Shown one piece after another: positions 51,634 to 60,888 of a stretch of 64,000 bases of DNA. The stretch comes from Verrucomicrobiota bacterium (GTDB taxonomy: Bacteria; Verrucomicrobiota; Verrucomicrobiia; Limisphaerales; UBA1319): positions 248,001-312,000 of the forward strand of contig JAKLHY010000002.1 of NCBI GenBank assembly GCA_022709905.1, in the 5' to 3' direction. Each line of letters begins with the position of its first letter. Within the stretch, counting starts at the first letter, position 1. The position numbers and the translations under genes were made by a program. The notes under the pieces were generated by a model. That model was not told the DNA's origin. It did not search any database and was given only the letters and a program-made list of their open reading frames with translations.

Positions 51634-51773
51634 TCTGCCACCGGGCCAGTCTGAGGTGGAATTGAAAGCCCTCGATGTCTCAATGAGATTGGGACGGCGC
51701 TTGGCCGAATCAGGACGGTGGTTTTGTTCAGCGCGACGTAACCTTAAGGTGGGATTCCGGTAGTAACGGGTGT

Positions 51774-52616
51774 ATGAACAATGCAATGTTTGGAGCGATG
51801 ATCGGTCTTCCTGAGATCCTGATTATACTACTGGCGCTTTTCTTTTATGTAACAACCGTAGTCGGATTGATCCTATTGGTCCTCTGGCTTGTGCGCCGCC
51901 AAAGCCAGCCCGTTCCCGGCGCATCGATGATGAATTCTGAAACGGTTGAATTTACGAGCCAAGCCCGGCGGTTCTCGTTTGTGGAACTTAAGGCGGATCG
52001 GGCCCGGTTGCGATGGGATCGGTACGGTTTGGGTTTGGGGGTAACAGTGGTCTGCGTCTCTCTGCTCAATGGCTTGCTGCTGGCGGCTGGGGTTTGGAGG
52101 GGTCTGGATACGGTGCTTGTTGGCCTCGTTATGGCGGTGGCAGCCTTCAATATCTTCGTTCTCTTGGAATTTCACAAGGCGGGATCAGCGGCCGCCTGTC
52201 CACGCTGCGGAACGCTTCTGCCTTCTTCCTCTCCGCAAGGCATGTGTCCACGATGTCTGATGGGAGTCGGGATCGGAACACAGGCTTCGACGGCGGGCGA
52301 ATTCCGTCCTCAGGAGAACAAAATTTCTCCTCCCCCCGAATCTGAAGTGGCTCGACGCTTCCCGCACCTGGAAATTCTTGAATGCCTCGGCTATGGCGGC
52401 ATGGGGGTGGTGTTTTACGAGATGCTCACCGGAGAACTGCCGCTCGGCAAATTTCAGCCGCCATCAAAAAAGGTCGAGGTGGACGTGCGGCTGGATGAAG
52501 TGGTCCTGCGGGCGCTGGAAAAGGAGCCGGAACGCCGTTACCAACAGGCCCGTCAGGTGAAGACCGACGTCGAGACGATTGCCCACGCGCCTCAGTCCGT
52601 CCCCGGGGCCTCCTGA
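51774..52616 (+). pseudogene. Serine/threonine protein kinase lacking most of the kinase domain (in-frame internal deletion)
   Basis: A 280-residue product. Residues 1-130 hold four hydrophobic segments. Next is the zinc-ribbon CPRCGTLLPSSSPQGMCPRC typical of PVC Ser/Thr kinases, then FPHLEILECLGYGGMGVV (the glycine-rich loop). The sequence jumps in frame to FYEMLTGELPLGKFQPPSKK, the end of the kinase lobe, omitting the VAIK lysine, HRD and DFG segments. It ends at EKEPERRYQQARQVKTDVET IAHAPQSVPGAS, also short. It cannot be an active kinase. It follows a sigma factor with the same kind of in-frame loss. Confidence 0.78.
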
Positions 52617-52629
52617 AGGCGGATTTCGT

Positions 52630-54036
52630 TCACTTGCCCGGGATGGATCCCAATCTGGCTTCGATCAGTTCGATGCCTGGGTCGAGACCGAGATTACGGG
52701 AGTATTTTCTTTCCTGGGGATTGTTCCAGTGTTCGTGGACGCCGAGGCTAGCGAGCCGTTTTGTGGCGGTCGCGTGGTTCGGGTCGTAGAACGTCCCTGA
52801 TGGCGGATCATTCGCCAGGGCGGCCTCATGGAGATAATCGTCGACACCGCCTTTGCGGGCAAAACTTGTTCCCTCCGACCAGAGCAGATCGAAGCCAACC
52901 GAATCAATGGCGACAGGATCCTGGGAGGCCAGGAGACTGCAGGGCCACTGGCCGTTAAAAGGCGGCGACTGCATGCGTTGCGGAACTGGATCGCGAGGAT
53001 GCACACCGGAGAACAGACCGTCGACGAGATAGAGCACTGTCTTTCCGCCGAGATCAGCGTGACCCATGAGGTCCACCAGCGGCCGATAGATCGCGGTCTT
53101 TGTGGAGAAACAGTTCGGATGGATGTCGTAGTAACCTTCCTCGACAGGCCATCGCACCAGAGAACCATAATGATTTTTGGCGCAGAGCGTCACGCCCCCG
53201 GCGGTGTGAGCCTTGAGGTTGGCAAAGTTAATGAGGTAATCGGCTTCGGCAAAACTGGTGGGGAGATGGTCCTGGGCCTTGCCTTGAGGCCGGCTGCTCC
53301 AGTGCAATGGCGTACTCGAAGAACTGACCTTGATTCGCCCGAACTTGCCGCCGTGATCCTCGTAACGGACCTCGGAGAACCCCGAATGAAGAAGACCATG
53401 GTATTCGTGAATCAAGCTGGCAAGGGTGTCGCAGACCGTGATATCGGCCGGGCGCACCCCGACGCCGGTCAGCTGGCTGAGCACCGCCAGGATCATCTGG
53501 GGCGCGGTGTTCATGTAATCGTGCCGCCGATTAAACGTGTAGGTGTCGTTGTTGACGTGACCCTCGAGATAAATCAGTCCGACCCAGTTCGGTTTGATGA
53601 CAATCTTCTCACCCGCTCGATAACCGGCATCCCCCTTGCCGCGCGCCTGGTTCAAGTGACGAAACAACCTGGACCACGCCCCGGCCACCGTTGTTTCGCC
53701 CGTGAGCTCACAGACCGCGCGGGCCATCATGGCGTCCACGCGTTTTTGTTTCACGCGTTGCCCTTCCCACCAGTGGCCGTCTCCCGGGCCTTTCCAATCG
53801 GTCACCTCCGGATCGAAGGTCCAGACGACACGCCCCGGATGAATTCCTTGCGCTCGCCCGAGAGGTTTAAGCCGGTTGGATGCATCCTCGGCCGCTGTTG
53901 CCCGCAGGATCAGTGCGCAACCCCCTGTCAAGGCGATCGATCGCCGGAGGAACGCGCGCCGGTTTATGGCGCCAAAACCGGCAGTCTCGAAAGAAGAGCA
54001 ATCCATGATGACCGAGGGTCGAAACGTCGTTTTCAT
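52630..54036 (-). CDS. Tat-exported DUF362 protein
   Basis: A 468-residue protein with a twin-arginine signal, INRRAFLRRSIALTGGCALI, at about residues 24-45. The DUF362 core is visible as GEKIVIKPNWVGLIY, TGVGVRPADITVCDTLASLI, LPTSFAEADYLINFANLKAH TAGGVTLCAKNHYG and DPVAIDSVGFDLLW. Family members are uncharacterised; some carry ferredoxin clusters, which are absent here. A second in-frame Met (residue 11) is a possible start. It ends convergent with the kinase remnant. Confidence 0.88.
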   Translation of the reverse strand: MKTTFRPSVIMDCSSFETAGFGAINRRAFLRRSIALTGGCALILRATAAEDASNRLKPLGRAQGIHPGRVVWTFDPEVTDWKGPGDGHWWEGQRVKQKRVDAMMARAVCELTGETTVAGAWSRLFRHLNQARGKGDAGYRAGEKIVIKPNWVGLIYLEGHVNNDTYTFNRRHDYMNTAPQMILAVLSQLTGVGVRPADITVCDTLASLIHEYHGLLHSGFSEVRYEDHGGKFGRIKVSSSSTPLHWSSRPQGKAQDHLPTSFAEADYLINFANLKAHTAGGVTLCAKNHYGSLVRWPVEEGYYDIHPNCFSTKTAIYRPLVDLMGHADLGGKTVLYLVDGLFSGVHPRDPVPQRMQSPPFNGQWPCSLLASQDPVAIDSVGFDLLWSEGTSFARKGGVDDYLHEAALANDPPSGTFYDPNHATATKRLASLGVHEHWNNPQERKYSRNLGLDPGIELIEARLGSIPGK

Positions 54037-54199
54037 GAGTTCAAATCACCCCTAACACAAAAGAGCCGGAATGTCGAATCCCCGATTAAAAAACATCCCG
54101 GGTTGGTTTGCACAGGTGTTTGGAATTTGGCAACCGGTGACGATGGATAGGGAACAGGTTCTTTTCCGGCGGTTGTTTTGTTGATCGGGAAGCCGCCTG

Positions 54200-55513
54200 T
54201 TACCAGGGGCCGCACACGCCCAGTCCAAAGCCCTGCTCGCCCAGCAGCGTGCTGCGCCGATGGAGGATTTCCTGGGGCGATTCCTGCTCTTGCCCGTGCC
54301 AGGCGAGGGCTTGGCCCAGCCACGGAGCGTCCGGACCTTCAAAGTAATAGACCGAGCCGGCCGGCACAGCCGTCCAAACGGTTCGCGGGCCCGGCTGGGC
54401 CTTTGGATCATCGATCCGGAGGTGTTTGCGCTCACTCCAGCCCCCGATCGATATCAGCGGACGAACCGCCGCCCCCATCAGACGACAGTCCAAAAAAGGC
54501 AGCTCCCGGATTCTTCGGCGCCATTCCTCTCTGCTTTTGGAGCCTCGCTCTGTCTTTCCCCGGCGCAATAAAACCTGGCCGGAGTCCGGATCCACCCAAG
54601 TCGGCAACCAGCCGCCCGGATGTGGCCGATCCGATTTATTTTGACTGGAGGACGCGCGGGGGAAAATAGCGGGCGACAACAGCAGCCATTTGGCCCGAGT
54701 TCCCGAGACGGGCTGGCTCAACGGAAGCCAGGCATCCAATCGATCGGGGGAGTGACGGCTCATCCTGACGACATGACCGCCTCCTCCCATGCGGAAGGCG
54801 AGCCCCTCAGTGGCTGGCAGCAGGTCAAAACCCTCCCGGTAACTGGCTTCTTTGAGGGGCATACTGGCGTAGGCCCCCAGGCAGGCGTGGTCCGTGAGCC
54901 TGAGGCAAAATCGATTCGGAGCGTTTGGATCCGGGATGAGACTTTTGCCTCTGAGGCCATTAGGCCGGGCGATCCGTTCGATGATGCAGAACTCCTTGGA
55001 CTGTCGCCAATGGTTTGGAGAAACAGGAGTTCCCCGTAAATAGTCCTCAATCATCTGTTTTGTTCCCCAAGCATAGGCAGGAACAGAGGGGGGATCAGAA
55101 CGAGAAACAGGAGTCGTCCGACTGTCGCAAAAGGGAGCACCGTGGGAGATCGGACCGTTGATCCGCATGATTTCGGATGTGTCAGGACTGGAACCGAGAT
55201 CGGCGGGTGAAACGAAAAGCCATCCGGGAGGTGTCGCGGCGGGCAGGCAAGGGAAAGGGCCTGCGGAGGTTAGGGAGCCAAACCGCTGCAATCGAATGCC
55301 ACGATCGGGATAGTGCCCATTTCGGCCCGTGGCATGGTTGTGTTCCCAGAGCTGGACCTGGGGGTGGACCGCATGCCAGAGTGCGTGCCATGCTGTGAAC
55401 AGGACGTTGGGTGCCGGCCATATTGGCGCGGACGTCTCTTCACGGGTCCCCGAGGGAGCGTCTGGGGCAACCACCTCCAGCACATCAGCCGGTATGAGAT
55501 GAAATACGGGCAT
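54200..55513 (-). CDS. Orphan Cmr3-like type III-B CRISPR effector subunit (RAMP)
   Basis: A 437-residue protein. The N-terminus MPVFHLIPADVLEVV and then RFGSLTSAGPF and GWLFVSPADL follow the Cmr3 order (F-L-P-x-D, then the AGPF/PxPxDL region). The C-terminal half has KWLLLSPAIFPRA, GGWLPTWV, ISIGGWSERK, AVPAGSVYYFEG (about 382-393) and the terminal glycine-rich GEQGFGLGVCGPW, the strongest Cmr3 signature. Cmr3 binds the crRNA 5' handle in Cmr complexes. No cmr1, cas10, cmr4-6, cas6 or repeat array is present. It sits 45 bases downstream of the PA14 gene on the same strand. Confidence 0.72.
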   Translation of the reverse strand: MPVFHLIPADVLEVVAPDAPSGTREETSAPIWPAPNVLFTAWHALWHAVHPQVQLWEHNHATGRNGHYPDRGIRLQRFGSLTSAGPFPCLPAATPPGWLFVSPADLGSSPDTSEIMRINGPISHGAPFCDSRTTPVSRSDPPSVPAYAWGTKQMIEDYLRGTPVSPNHWRQSKEFCIIERIARPNGLRGKSLIPDPNAPNRFCLRLTDHACLGAYASMPLKEASYREGFDLLPATEGLAFRMGGGGHVVRMSRHSPDRLDAWLPLSQPVSGTRAKWLLLSPAIFPRASSSQNKSDRPHPGGWLPTWVDPDSGQVLLRRGKTERGSKSREEWRRRIRELPFLDCRLMGAAVRPLISIGGWSERKHLRIDDPKAQPGPRTVWTAVPAGSVYYFEGPDAPWLGQALAWHGQEQESPQEILHRRSTLLGEQGFGLGVCGPW

Positions 55514-55558
55514 GCAAGCGGTCAGGCTGATCGATGAGCGGGAATTCCCCGCGAATTC

Positions 55559-58500
55559 TCAAGGGGACCGCAACCGGAAGAAGCGGTCCTCCACCATGGG
55601 TGCGACAATGAAATTCGTCTCGGCGTCGCGCGCGATCGGCTCGGGCGCAACCCACCAGGGCGACAGAAGAAGGTTCGTATTGGCTTCGAGGACGAGGTTG
55701 GTGGCGGTCGAGATCCAGCCTACGACAGCTTCCTGGCCGCGGCGCTCGATGAACAAAGGCGGCAAATCCACGGCTTCAGTCACGGTCAGAACCGCCTCGT
55801 CGCTGAACAACGATTTGCCCGGCACCGAGATCAGGCACTGGAATCGCGATTGATCATCCGATTTCTTCACGGGCGGTGTTGTGTAATCGGCGGCGGTTGC
55901 GCCCGGTATTGGTTGCCCGTTTCCGTACCATTGGTAGAGCAAAAGGTTCGTGCCCAGCGCGGAGCTCCCCGTGGCGGCCACGGCAAATTTCGCTGTCCGA
56001 GATTCCGGCACGGTTACATTGGTTGGCTGCAAGGTGATCACAACGTCCGCAAGATCGGGATTGACGTAGGTCGACAGGAAATCGCCGGGAATAATGACGG
56101 GAGGATTGGGGCGGCCCGCCTGGCTGGGCAGGACCCAGCTGACTTCGAGATGGTCGTTGGTGTAACCCGCCATGTGAAGGGCCTCCATGTAATAAACCTG
56201 TCCCGCCAGAAGGGAAATGGCGCCCGAGGCCTGGAAGAAGGAATTTGTCCATTCCTGAGGCCGGGTCCCGATATCGACACGCGCAATCAGGGCCTTGTTG
56301 GTTTCCTGGCCATCGATGCTTAACCAAAGTTCGGCGCCATTATTGGCCGCAATATAAAAGACAGTGTTTCCGTTTTCCGGGGCCGTCACGTAACCTGAAA
56401 CCTTCTGACCGTAAAACACCCCGTCATTGAGCGGCGTCTCGAATTGCATAATCCCCGCCATCCGATCAAATTCCTCATTCAGAAACCGGGGGGAATTGGT
56501 CAGGTTGTAGACGGCGGTTCCCCGGATGTCCTCGTAAATCTCACGCGTCAGAAAACCGTTTGCGAGGACAAACGACGTAAAACGAGCCGTGGTGTTGGGC
56601 AGGATCGCAAGCCCCCAGACATCCTGAACGCCATCCACGATGAGCGTGTAAGGGGTGTTTTCCTGCTGGAGCGAGGTGGTGAGGATGACGTTGGTGCCCG
56701 TCGCATCGAGCATGGCGCTTTGAACGGCCAGGCCTTCGGCGAAACGATAGTTGGCCGGGAGATTGGCGCTTGCGGGATTGAGTTTCTCCGAGAAACCGAC
56801 GGTTACCCGATTAAATCGCCGGCTGCCTTCCACGCGGACAATGACGGGGGGATTGGTGTCGTTGATCACGGTCAGGTCCGCTTCGGTGCTGAACAGGGGA
56901 CGGTAGCCGGGGACTGTGACCACGCATCGATATTGATTGCCGTTGTCTTCCATGGCCAGCGGAGGCGTGGAATAGACGGGATGGTTCGCTCCGGCAATGT
57001 CGATCTGATTGCTTTGCCACTGGTAGAAGGGTGTGACCCAGTAGGGGGCCGTGTTGATGGTCGTGACCTGGAACGTGGCTTGTTTTTTGACGGCCCGGAT
57101 GGTGTTGGTGGGGTGTTCCGAGATGTAGACCGGGTTGGTGAGGCCCGTGACAAACCGATAGGCCATCACAGGCCGGGTGCCTCCGGCGCTGTTCAGCAGC
57201 GTGCGCGCATAAGTCCGCCGATCGATGGAGTAAAACTCGAGCTGTCCCTTTCCGGACGCCTGTGACCAGGAGAGTCGGAAGGGGTAAACTCCATTGGTTT
57301 CCACCAGGAAATCAAACTGGCTTTCCGAGATGGATCGGGAACCATCAAAGTAGGCGACCGTCATGGTGATGTCGTGGGGCACCGGACCGGCTGTCAGCCG
57401 GAAGCTGTCCTCAGCGCGTATCCCGAATCGGTAAGTCCCGCGCTGCAACGCCAGGTAGGCAATGGTTTCGGCCGCGAGGTTCTTATTGTGATTGGTCATG
57501 CCGGTCCAAAGGAAGTCGTTTGCGAAAAAACCGTTTTCCACAGGCTGGCTGACCAGATTGGTGGGGAGCGCGAAATCGACGACCGGCGTCGTGATCAGGC
57601 TATGGGTATCGGCGGTGACCGGCTTGCCGTTTTGAGTCAGGAATCCGGCCAGCTGGTATTCGGTGCGTTGGAGGGTGTCCGGGAGCAGGGGATCGGCGGG
57701 GGCCTGCAAGGCTCGGATTGTGAATCCTGAGGAACGGCCGGATCCCTCGGGCAACGCAAAACTGGGCGGGATTCGGAGCAGGCTGGCGACCACGCCAAAC
57801 TGCCAGAGGTTGGTCTCGACGAAGGGGGGAGTGCCGTTATCGCCGTAGGAGAAGATAATTCGATGGTTGCTCCCGAGGGAGAGATAATTGGGCGGCTGGT
57901 ATTTCACCGTGGTTGTGTTGGCCGAGCGATGGATGCCGAGGGAAGAGGTGACGTCGCGGGCGTCGAATCGCATGTGGATCCGGTTGGTATCGACCTGGGT
58001 GTCCCGGTCCGTGATCACCACTTCGATCTCGGTGTCTGGCATGATGCCGGTCGCTCCGGGACGCGGAAAAACAGAGCTGAGAAAAGGCGTGCGCGGCGTC
58101 GCCGATTCCGAAGGCACAAAGACGAGGTAATTTAAACGGTATCCCACGGCGCGCGAGGTCAATCGAAGCGTTTGGGTGCCCTCCAGCCGCACGGCAATCG
58201 GGCGCCCGAGGCCGTCGGCCAATGCCGTGTAAAAATAATTGGTGGAATCCAGATCAATCGTTTCGAACAAACCCAGGGGACGCAAGGATGGACTATTGGT
58301 GTTGGACGGGGCGGTGACCAGGTGCAATTGGGCCGACACTGGAAGGCCCGGCGTGCCGGACACGCGGGCGTAGATCTGGTAGTAATTGGTGGGAAACGTG
58401 TGGGTGTAGCTCAACCACTCACCGTATTCGAACGGGCCCACCTCGATTTCATCCAGGCCCGCCGCTTCATACTCCGCACGCGGCGGGTCGAGACTGACTC

Positions 58501-59740
58501 GAGTGCCCTGGCGATCCCCGGGACGAAAGACGTGCTCCCGCGAGGCCGGGATGCTGACCAGATCGACGCCTTCGATTCCCACCTGGTCGAGATAAGAGTT
58601 CGGCCCCGGTTCGGCGGTCAAATCGGGTTGATTCAGGAATTGCCCGCCCTGGAAATCGTAGTGCTCGCCTTCCCACTGGATCACCTGGCTGGTGACAAAC
58701 GTATCGAAGACAAGAGGAAAAACGCTTTGGCGGCCCCGATTGTCCCGCGCGATGATGGTCCCCTCGTAGAAACGATTGCTTTCCAGCGTGGCCAGACGAA
58801 CCGTTCGACGGCTGGGAACTCCTCCGATGACCAGTTGCGACGACACATTCACCTCATTCAGCACCACGGTGATATTGGTGGGGTTGATCTGATTGGTGGG
58901 AGCGGTGGATAGGGTAAAGCTCAAGCCGCTGGCGGCCGGATGAAAGCGTGTTCCCGGTTTGGGTTGCAGATCTTCCAACCGCGGAAAAACGGGCGCGGGC
59001 GGAGGTTTGGTCAGGTTCTGGCCGTTCAGGTCGAGGTAAAGATCATCCACATAGATCGGAGCGGCGTGATCGAAGCCGGTGCGCACATGGAACTGCTGCA
59101 GATCGCTCATCCTGGCGCCTGTCGGCAGGGAGAAATCCGCCTTGCCCGAAATATCCAGCTGCCGGGTGGGCAGGGCAAATTGTCCTCCTTCCAGGTAGAT
59201 CTGAAAGGTGTTGCTCTGGGGATTGGCGACGATCCAGACGCCATACCAGATCATGGGATATAAGTCCGACAACGGAATGGGATTAATCCCATCGCGGGTC
59301 TGGATACGCTTGGGATAATAGTTGTCCGCGTTGCGATTCTGCGACAAGGGCAGGTCGACATCGACAACCGATGGCAGATTCGAAACTGTGGCGCTGCTCA
59401 AACCCAGGGTCCAGTTGAGCACCGGCATGATGGCAAGGGCATTGTCCACCTCGACTCGGAGACGAAAGAAAAGGGTGGAGACGTTGGCCGGGCTCAGGCG
59501 CAACGGAACGAAGGCCTCGCTGTCTGCGCCGGCCGCCGTCAAGACCTGGTTGTTGGGATTGTCGGGTTCCTCGCCGACCGAGATCCCGTCGCCGATCCAG
59601 CCATGTTGGCCGTGCAGCGATCCCGCCTGCTGGGTTTCAAAGCCGTCTACCAAGACAAATTCGGCCTTCGCCGACAGCAGGAATAACAGCAAAGCCATTC
59701 CCACTCCTCCCAGTTGTATATGTCGCAGGTTCATTGACAT
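55559..59740 (-). CDS. Large secreted multi-domain protein (PA14, Ig-like, carbohydrate-binding-like domains)
   Basis: A 1393-residue protein. The signal peptide lies in MNLRHIQLGGVGMALLLFLL SAKA. Residues about 30-260 form a lamin-G or concanavalin-like beta domain (DGFETQQAGSLHGQHGWIGD). Next are Ig/fibronectin-like segments, a carbohydrate-binding-like part near 355-555, an Ig-like stretch near 900-980 (FYQWQSNQIDIAGANHPVYS), and an SbsA-type Ig (VIVRVEGSRRFNRVTVGFSE). PA14 is near 1110-1235 (YVTAPENGNTVFYIAANNGA ELWLS), then a last Ig domain. The C-terminal EANTNLLLSPWW...DRFFRLRSP is a recurrent ending of Verrucomicrobiota exported proteins. Likely an extracellular polysaccharide-binding or adhesive protein. 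Confidence 0.85.
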   Translation of the reverse strand: MSMNLRHIQLGGVGMALLLFLLSAKAEFVLVDGFETQQAGSLHGQHGWIGDGISVGEEPDNPNNQVLTAAGADSEAFVPLRLSPANVSTLFFRLRVEVDNALAIMPVLNWTLGLSSATVSNLPSVVDVDLPLSQNRNADNYYPKRIQTRDGINPIPLSDLYPMIWYGVWIVANPQSNTFQIYLEGGQFALPTRQLDISGKADFSLPTGARMSDLQQFHVRTGFDHAAPIYVDDLYLDLNGQNLTKPPPAPVFPRLEDLQPKPGTRFHPAASGLSFTLSTAPTNQINPTNITVVLNEVNVSSQLVIGGVPSRRTVRLATLESNRFYEGTIIARDNRGRQSVFPLVFDTFVTSQVIQWEGEHYDFQGGQFLNQPDLTAEPGPNSYLDQVGIEGVDLVSIPASREHVFRPGDRQGTRVSLDPPRAEYEAAGLDEIEVGPFEYGEWLSYTHTFPTNYYQIYARVSGTPGLPVSAQLHLVTAPSNTNSPSLRPLGLFETIDLDSTNYFYTALADGLGRPIAVRLEGTQTLRLTSRAVGYRLNYLVFVPSESATPRTPFLSSVFPRPGATGIMPDTEIEVVITDRDTQVDTNRIHMRFDARDVTSSLGIHRSANTTTVKYQPPNYLSLGSNHRIIFSYGDNGTPPFVETNLWQFGVVASLLRIPPSFALPEGSGRSSGFTIRALQAPADPLLPDTLQRTEYQLAGFLTQNGKPVTADTHSLITTPVVDFALPTNLVSQPVENGFFANDFLWTGMTNHNKNLAAETIAYLALQRGTYRFGIRAEDSFRLTAGPVPHDITMTVAYFDGSRSISESQFDFLVETNGVYPFRLSWSQASGKGQLEFYSIDRRTYARTLLNSAGGTRPVMAYRFVTGLTNPVYISEHPTNTIRAVKKQATFQVTTINTAPYWVTPFYQWQSNQIDIAGANHPVYSTPPLAMEDNGNQYRCVVTVPGYRPLFSTEADLTVINDTNPPVIVRVEGSRRFNRVTVGFSEKLNPASANLPANYRFAEGLAVQSAMLDATGTNVILTTSLQQENTPYTLIVDGVQDVWGLAILPNTTARFTSFVLANGFLTREIYEDIRGTAVYNLTNSPRFLNEEFDRMAGIMQFETPLNDGVFYGQKVSGYVTAPENGNTVFYIAANNGAELWLSIDGQETNKALIARVDIGTRPQEWTNSFFQASGAISLLAGQVYYMEALHMAGYTNDHLEVSWVLPSQAGRPNPPVIIPGDFLSTYVNPDLADVVITLQPTNVTVPESRTAKFAVAATGSSALGTNLLLYQWYGNGQPIPGATAADYTTPPVKKSDDQSRFQCLISVPGKSLFSDEAVLTVTEAVDLPPLFIERRGQEAVVGWISTATNLVLEANTNLLLSPWWVAPEPIARDAETNFIVAPMVEDRFFRLRSP

Positions 59741-60028
59741 CGCACCTTCCCACCCCGCGCCTGAGGGTCAAATTTGTCCGGCAATCAAGGCGCTCGGCTT
59801 AATTTGCAGCAGGTCACGAGCCAATTGACAGAAAAAAAACAGGGGGCCTTCGAGCCGCTTCTCGACCGGCGAGCAATACCGCTGCTTATTCAGACCCCTT
59901 ATTTTCGGGATAAATCTAATATCTACGCTCTCTTGACCCCCGGGGAGGGAGGGTATAGTAAAATGCCCCTTGGTACTTGGGTCGGGGCAAAACCCCTTCC
60001 AGGTCCACTTGAGAAGCCAAGAAATGCT

Positions 60029-60874
60029 ATGGATGAATTATCGCATCAGATTGTGGAACGTCAGGTTTTGAGCCCCAACGTTACGCGGATGGTCGTCAGG
60101 GCTGCCCGAATTGCCGAGGTGCGTCAACCGGGGCAGTTTGTTATCCTGCGCGGCGCGGAAAACGCCGAACGCATCCCGCTGACGATTGCCGACAGTGATC
60201 CGGCGCGGGGCACCATCACCCTGGTCATTCAGGCCCTGGGCCGGAGCACCCGCGAACTGGTGGCGTTAAACGTCGGCGATTCGATCGCGGATATTGCCGG
60301 ACCGCTTGGACGACCCACCGAGCTGATTGCATCCGGGCATGCGGTGTGCGTGGGGGGCGGAGTGGGGACGGCCGTGGTTTATCCGATCGCCCAGGGATTG
60401 CAGCGACGGGGAGTGCGAGTGACGAGCATCATTGGGGGACGTTCCCGGGAATGGGTGATCTTTGAGAATGAATTGCGCCAGCAAGGGGAGGTGATTGTCT
60501 GCACGGACGATGGCAGCCAGGGTCGCAGGGGTTTTGTGACCGATGCCCTTCGGGATCTGATGAACGCGCAGCCGATTGATGCCGTGTACGCAGTGGGCCC
60601 GGTGCCTATGATGCAGAATGTGGCCAACCTGACCCGGCCAAAAGCCATTCACACGATTGTGTCCCTGAATCCCATCATGGTGGACGGCACCGGCATGTGC
60701 GGAGGATGCCGCGTCACGGTGGGATCCGAAACCAAGTTTGCCTGTGTGGACGGTCCGGAATTTGACGGACACCTGGTCGATTTTGATATGTTGCGCGATC
60801 GCCTGACCACCTATCGAACCGAGGAACAGGCGGCCCTGAGCGCACACGAGGGCCCCTGCCGGGTTGGAATTTAG
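60029..60874 (+). CDS. Sulfide/dihydroorotate dehydrogenase-type FAD/NAD-binding subunit (NfnA/SudB-like)
   Basis: A 281-residue protein starting MDELSHQIVERQVLSPNVTR; a longer frame from 59774 is not conserved. The FAD domain has QPGQFVILRGAENAERIPLT, the NAD domain AVCVGGGVGTAVVYPIAQGL, and the C-terminal [2Fe-2S] site GTGMCGGCRVTVGSETKFAC VDGPEFDG. This architecture is shared by NfnA (ferredoxin-NADP reductase alpha) and SudB. The partner gene follows after 14 bases. It probably takes part in electron transfer between NAD(P)H and ferredoxin, or sulfide/polysulfide. Confidence 0.9.
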   Translation: MDELSHQIVERQVLSPNVTRMVVRAARIAEVRQPGQFVILRGAENAERIPLTIADSDPARGTITLVIQALGRSTRELVALNVGDSIADIAGPLGRPTELIASGHAVCVGGGVGTAVVYPIAQGLQRRGVRVTSIIGGRSREWVIFENELRQQGEVIVCTDDGSQGRRGFVTDALRDLMNAQPIDAVYAVGPVPMMQNVANLTRPKAIHTIVSLNPIMVDGTGMCGGCRVTVGSETKFACVDGPEFDGHLVDFDMLRDRLTTYRTEEQAALSAHEGPCRVGI

Positions 60875-60888
60875 GCGGACACAAGATC

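Noticed and set aside
52828..54150. A 440-residue plus-strand frame
   Set aside because: Antisense to the DUF362 gene, which has a Tat signal and conserved family motifs.
54200..59740. A CRISPR-Cas locus around the Cmr3-like gene
   Set aside because: No second cas gene and no direct-repeat array was found on either side; the neighbours are a secreted PA14 protein and a DUF362 protein.
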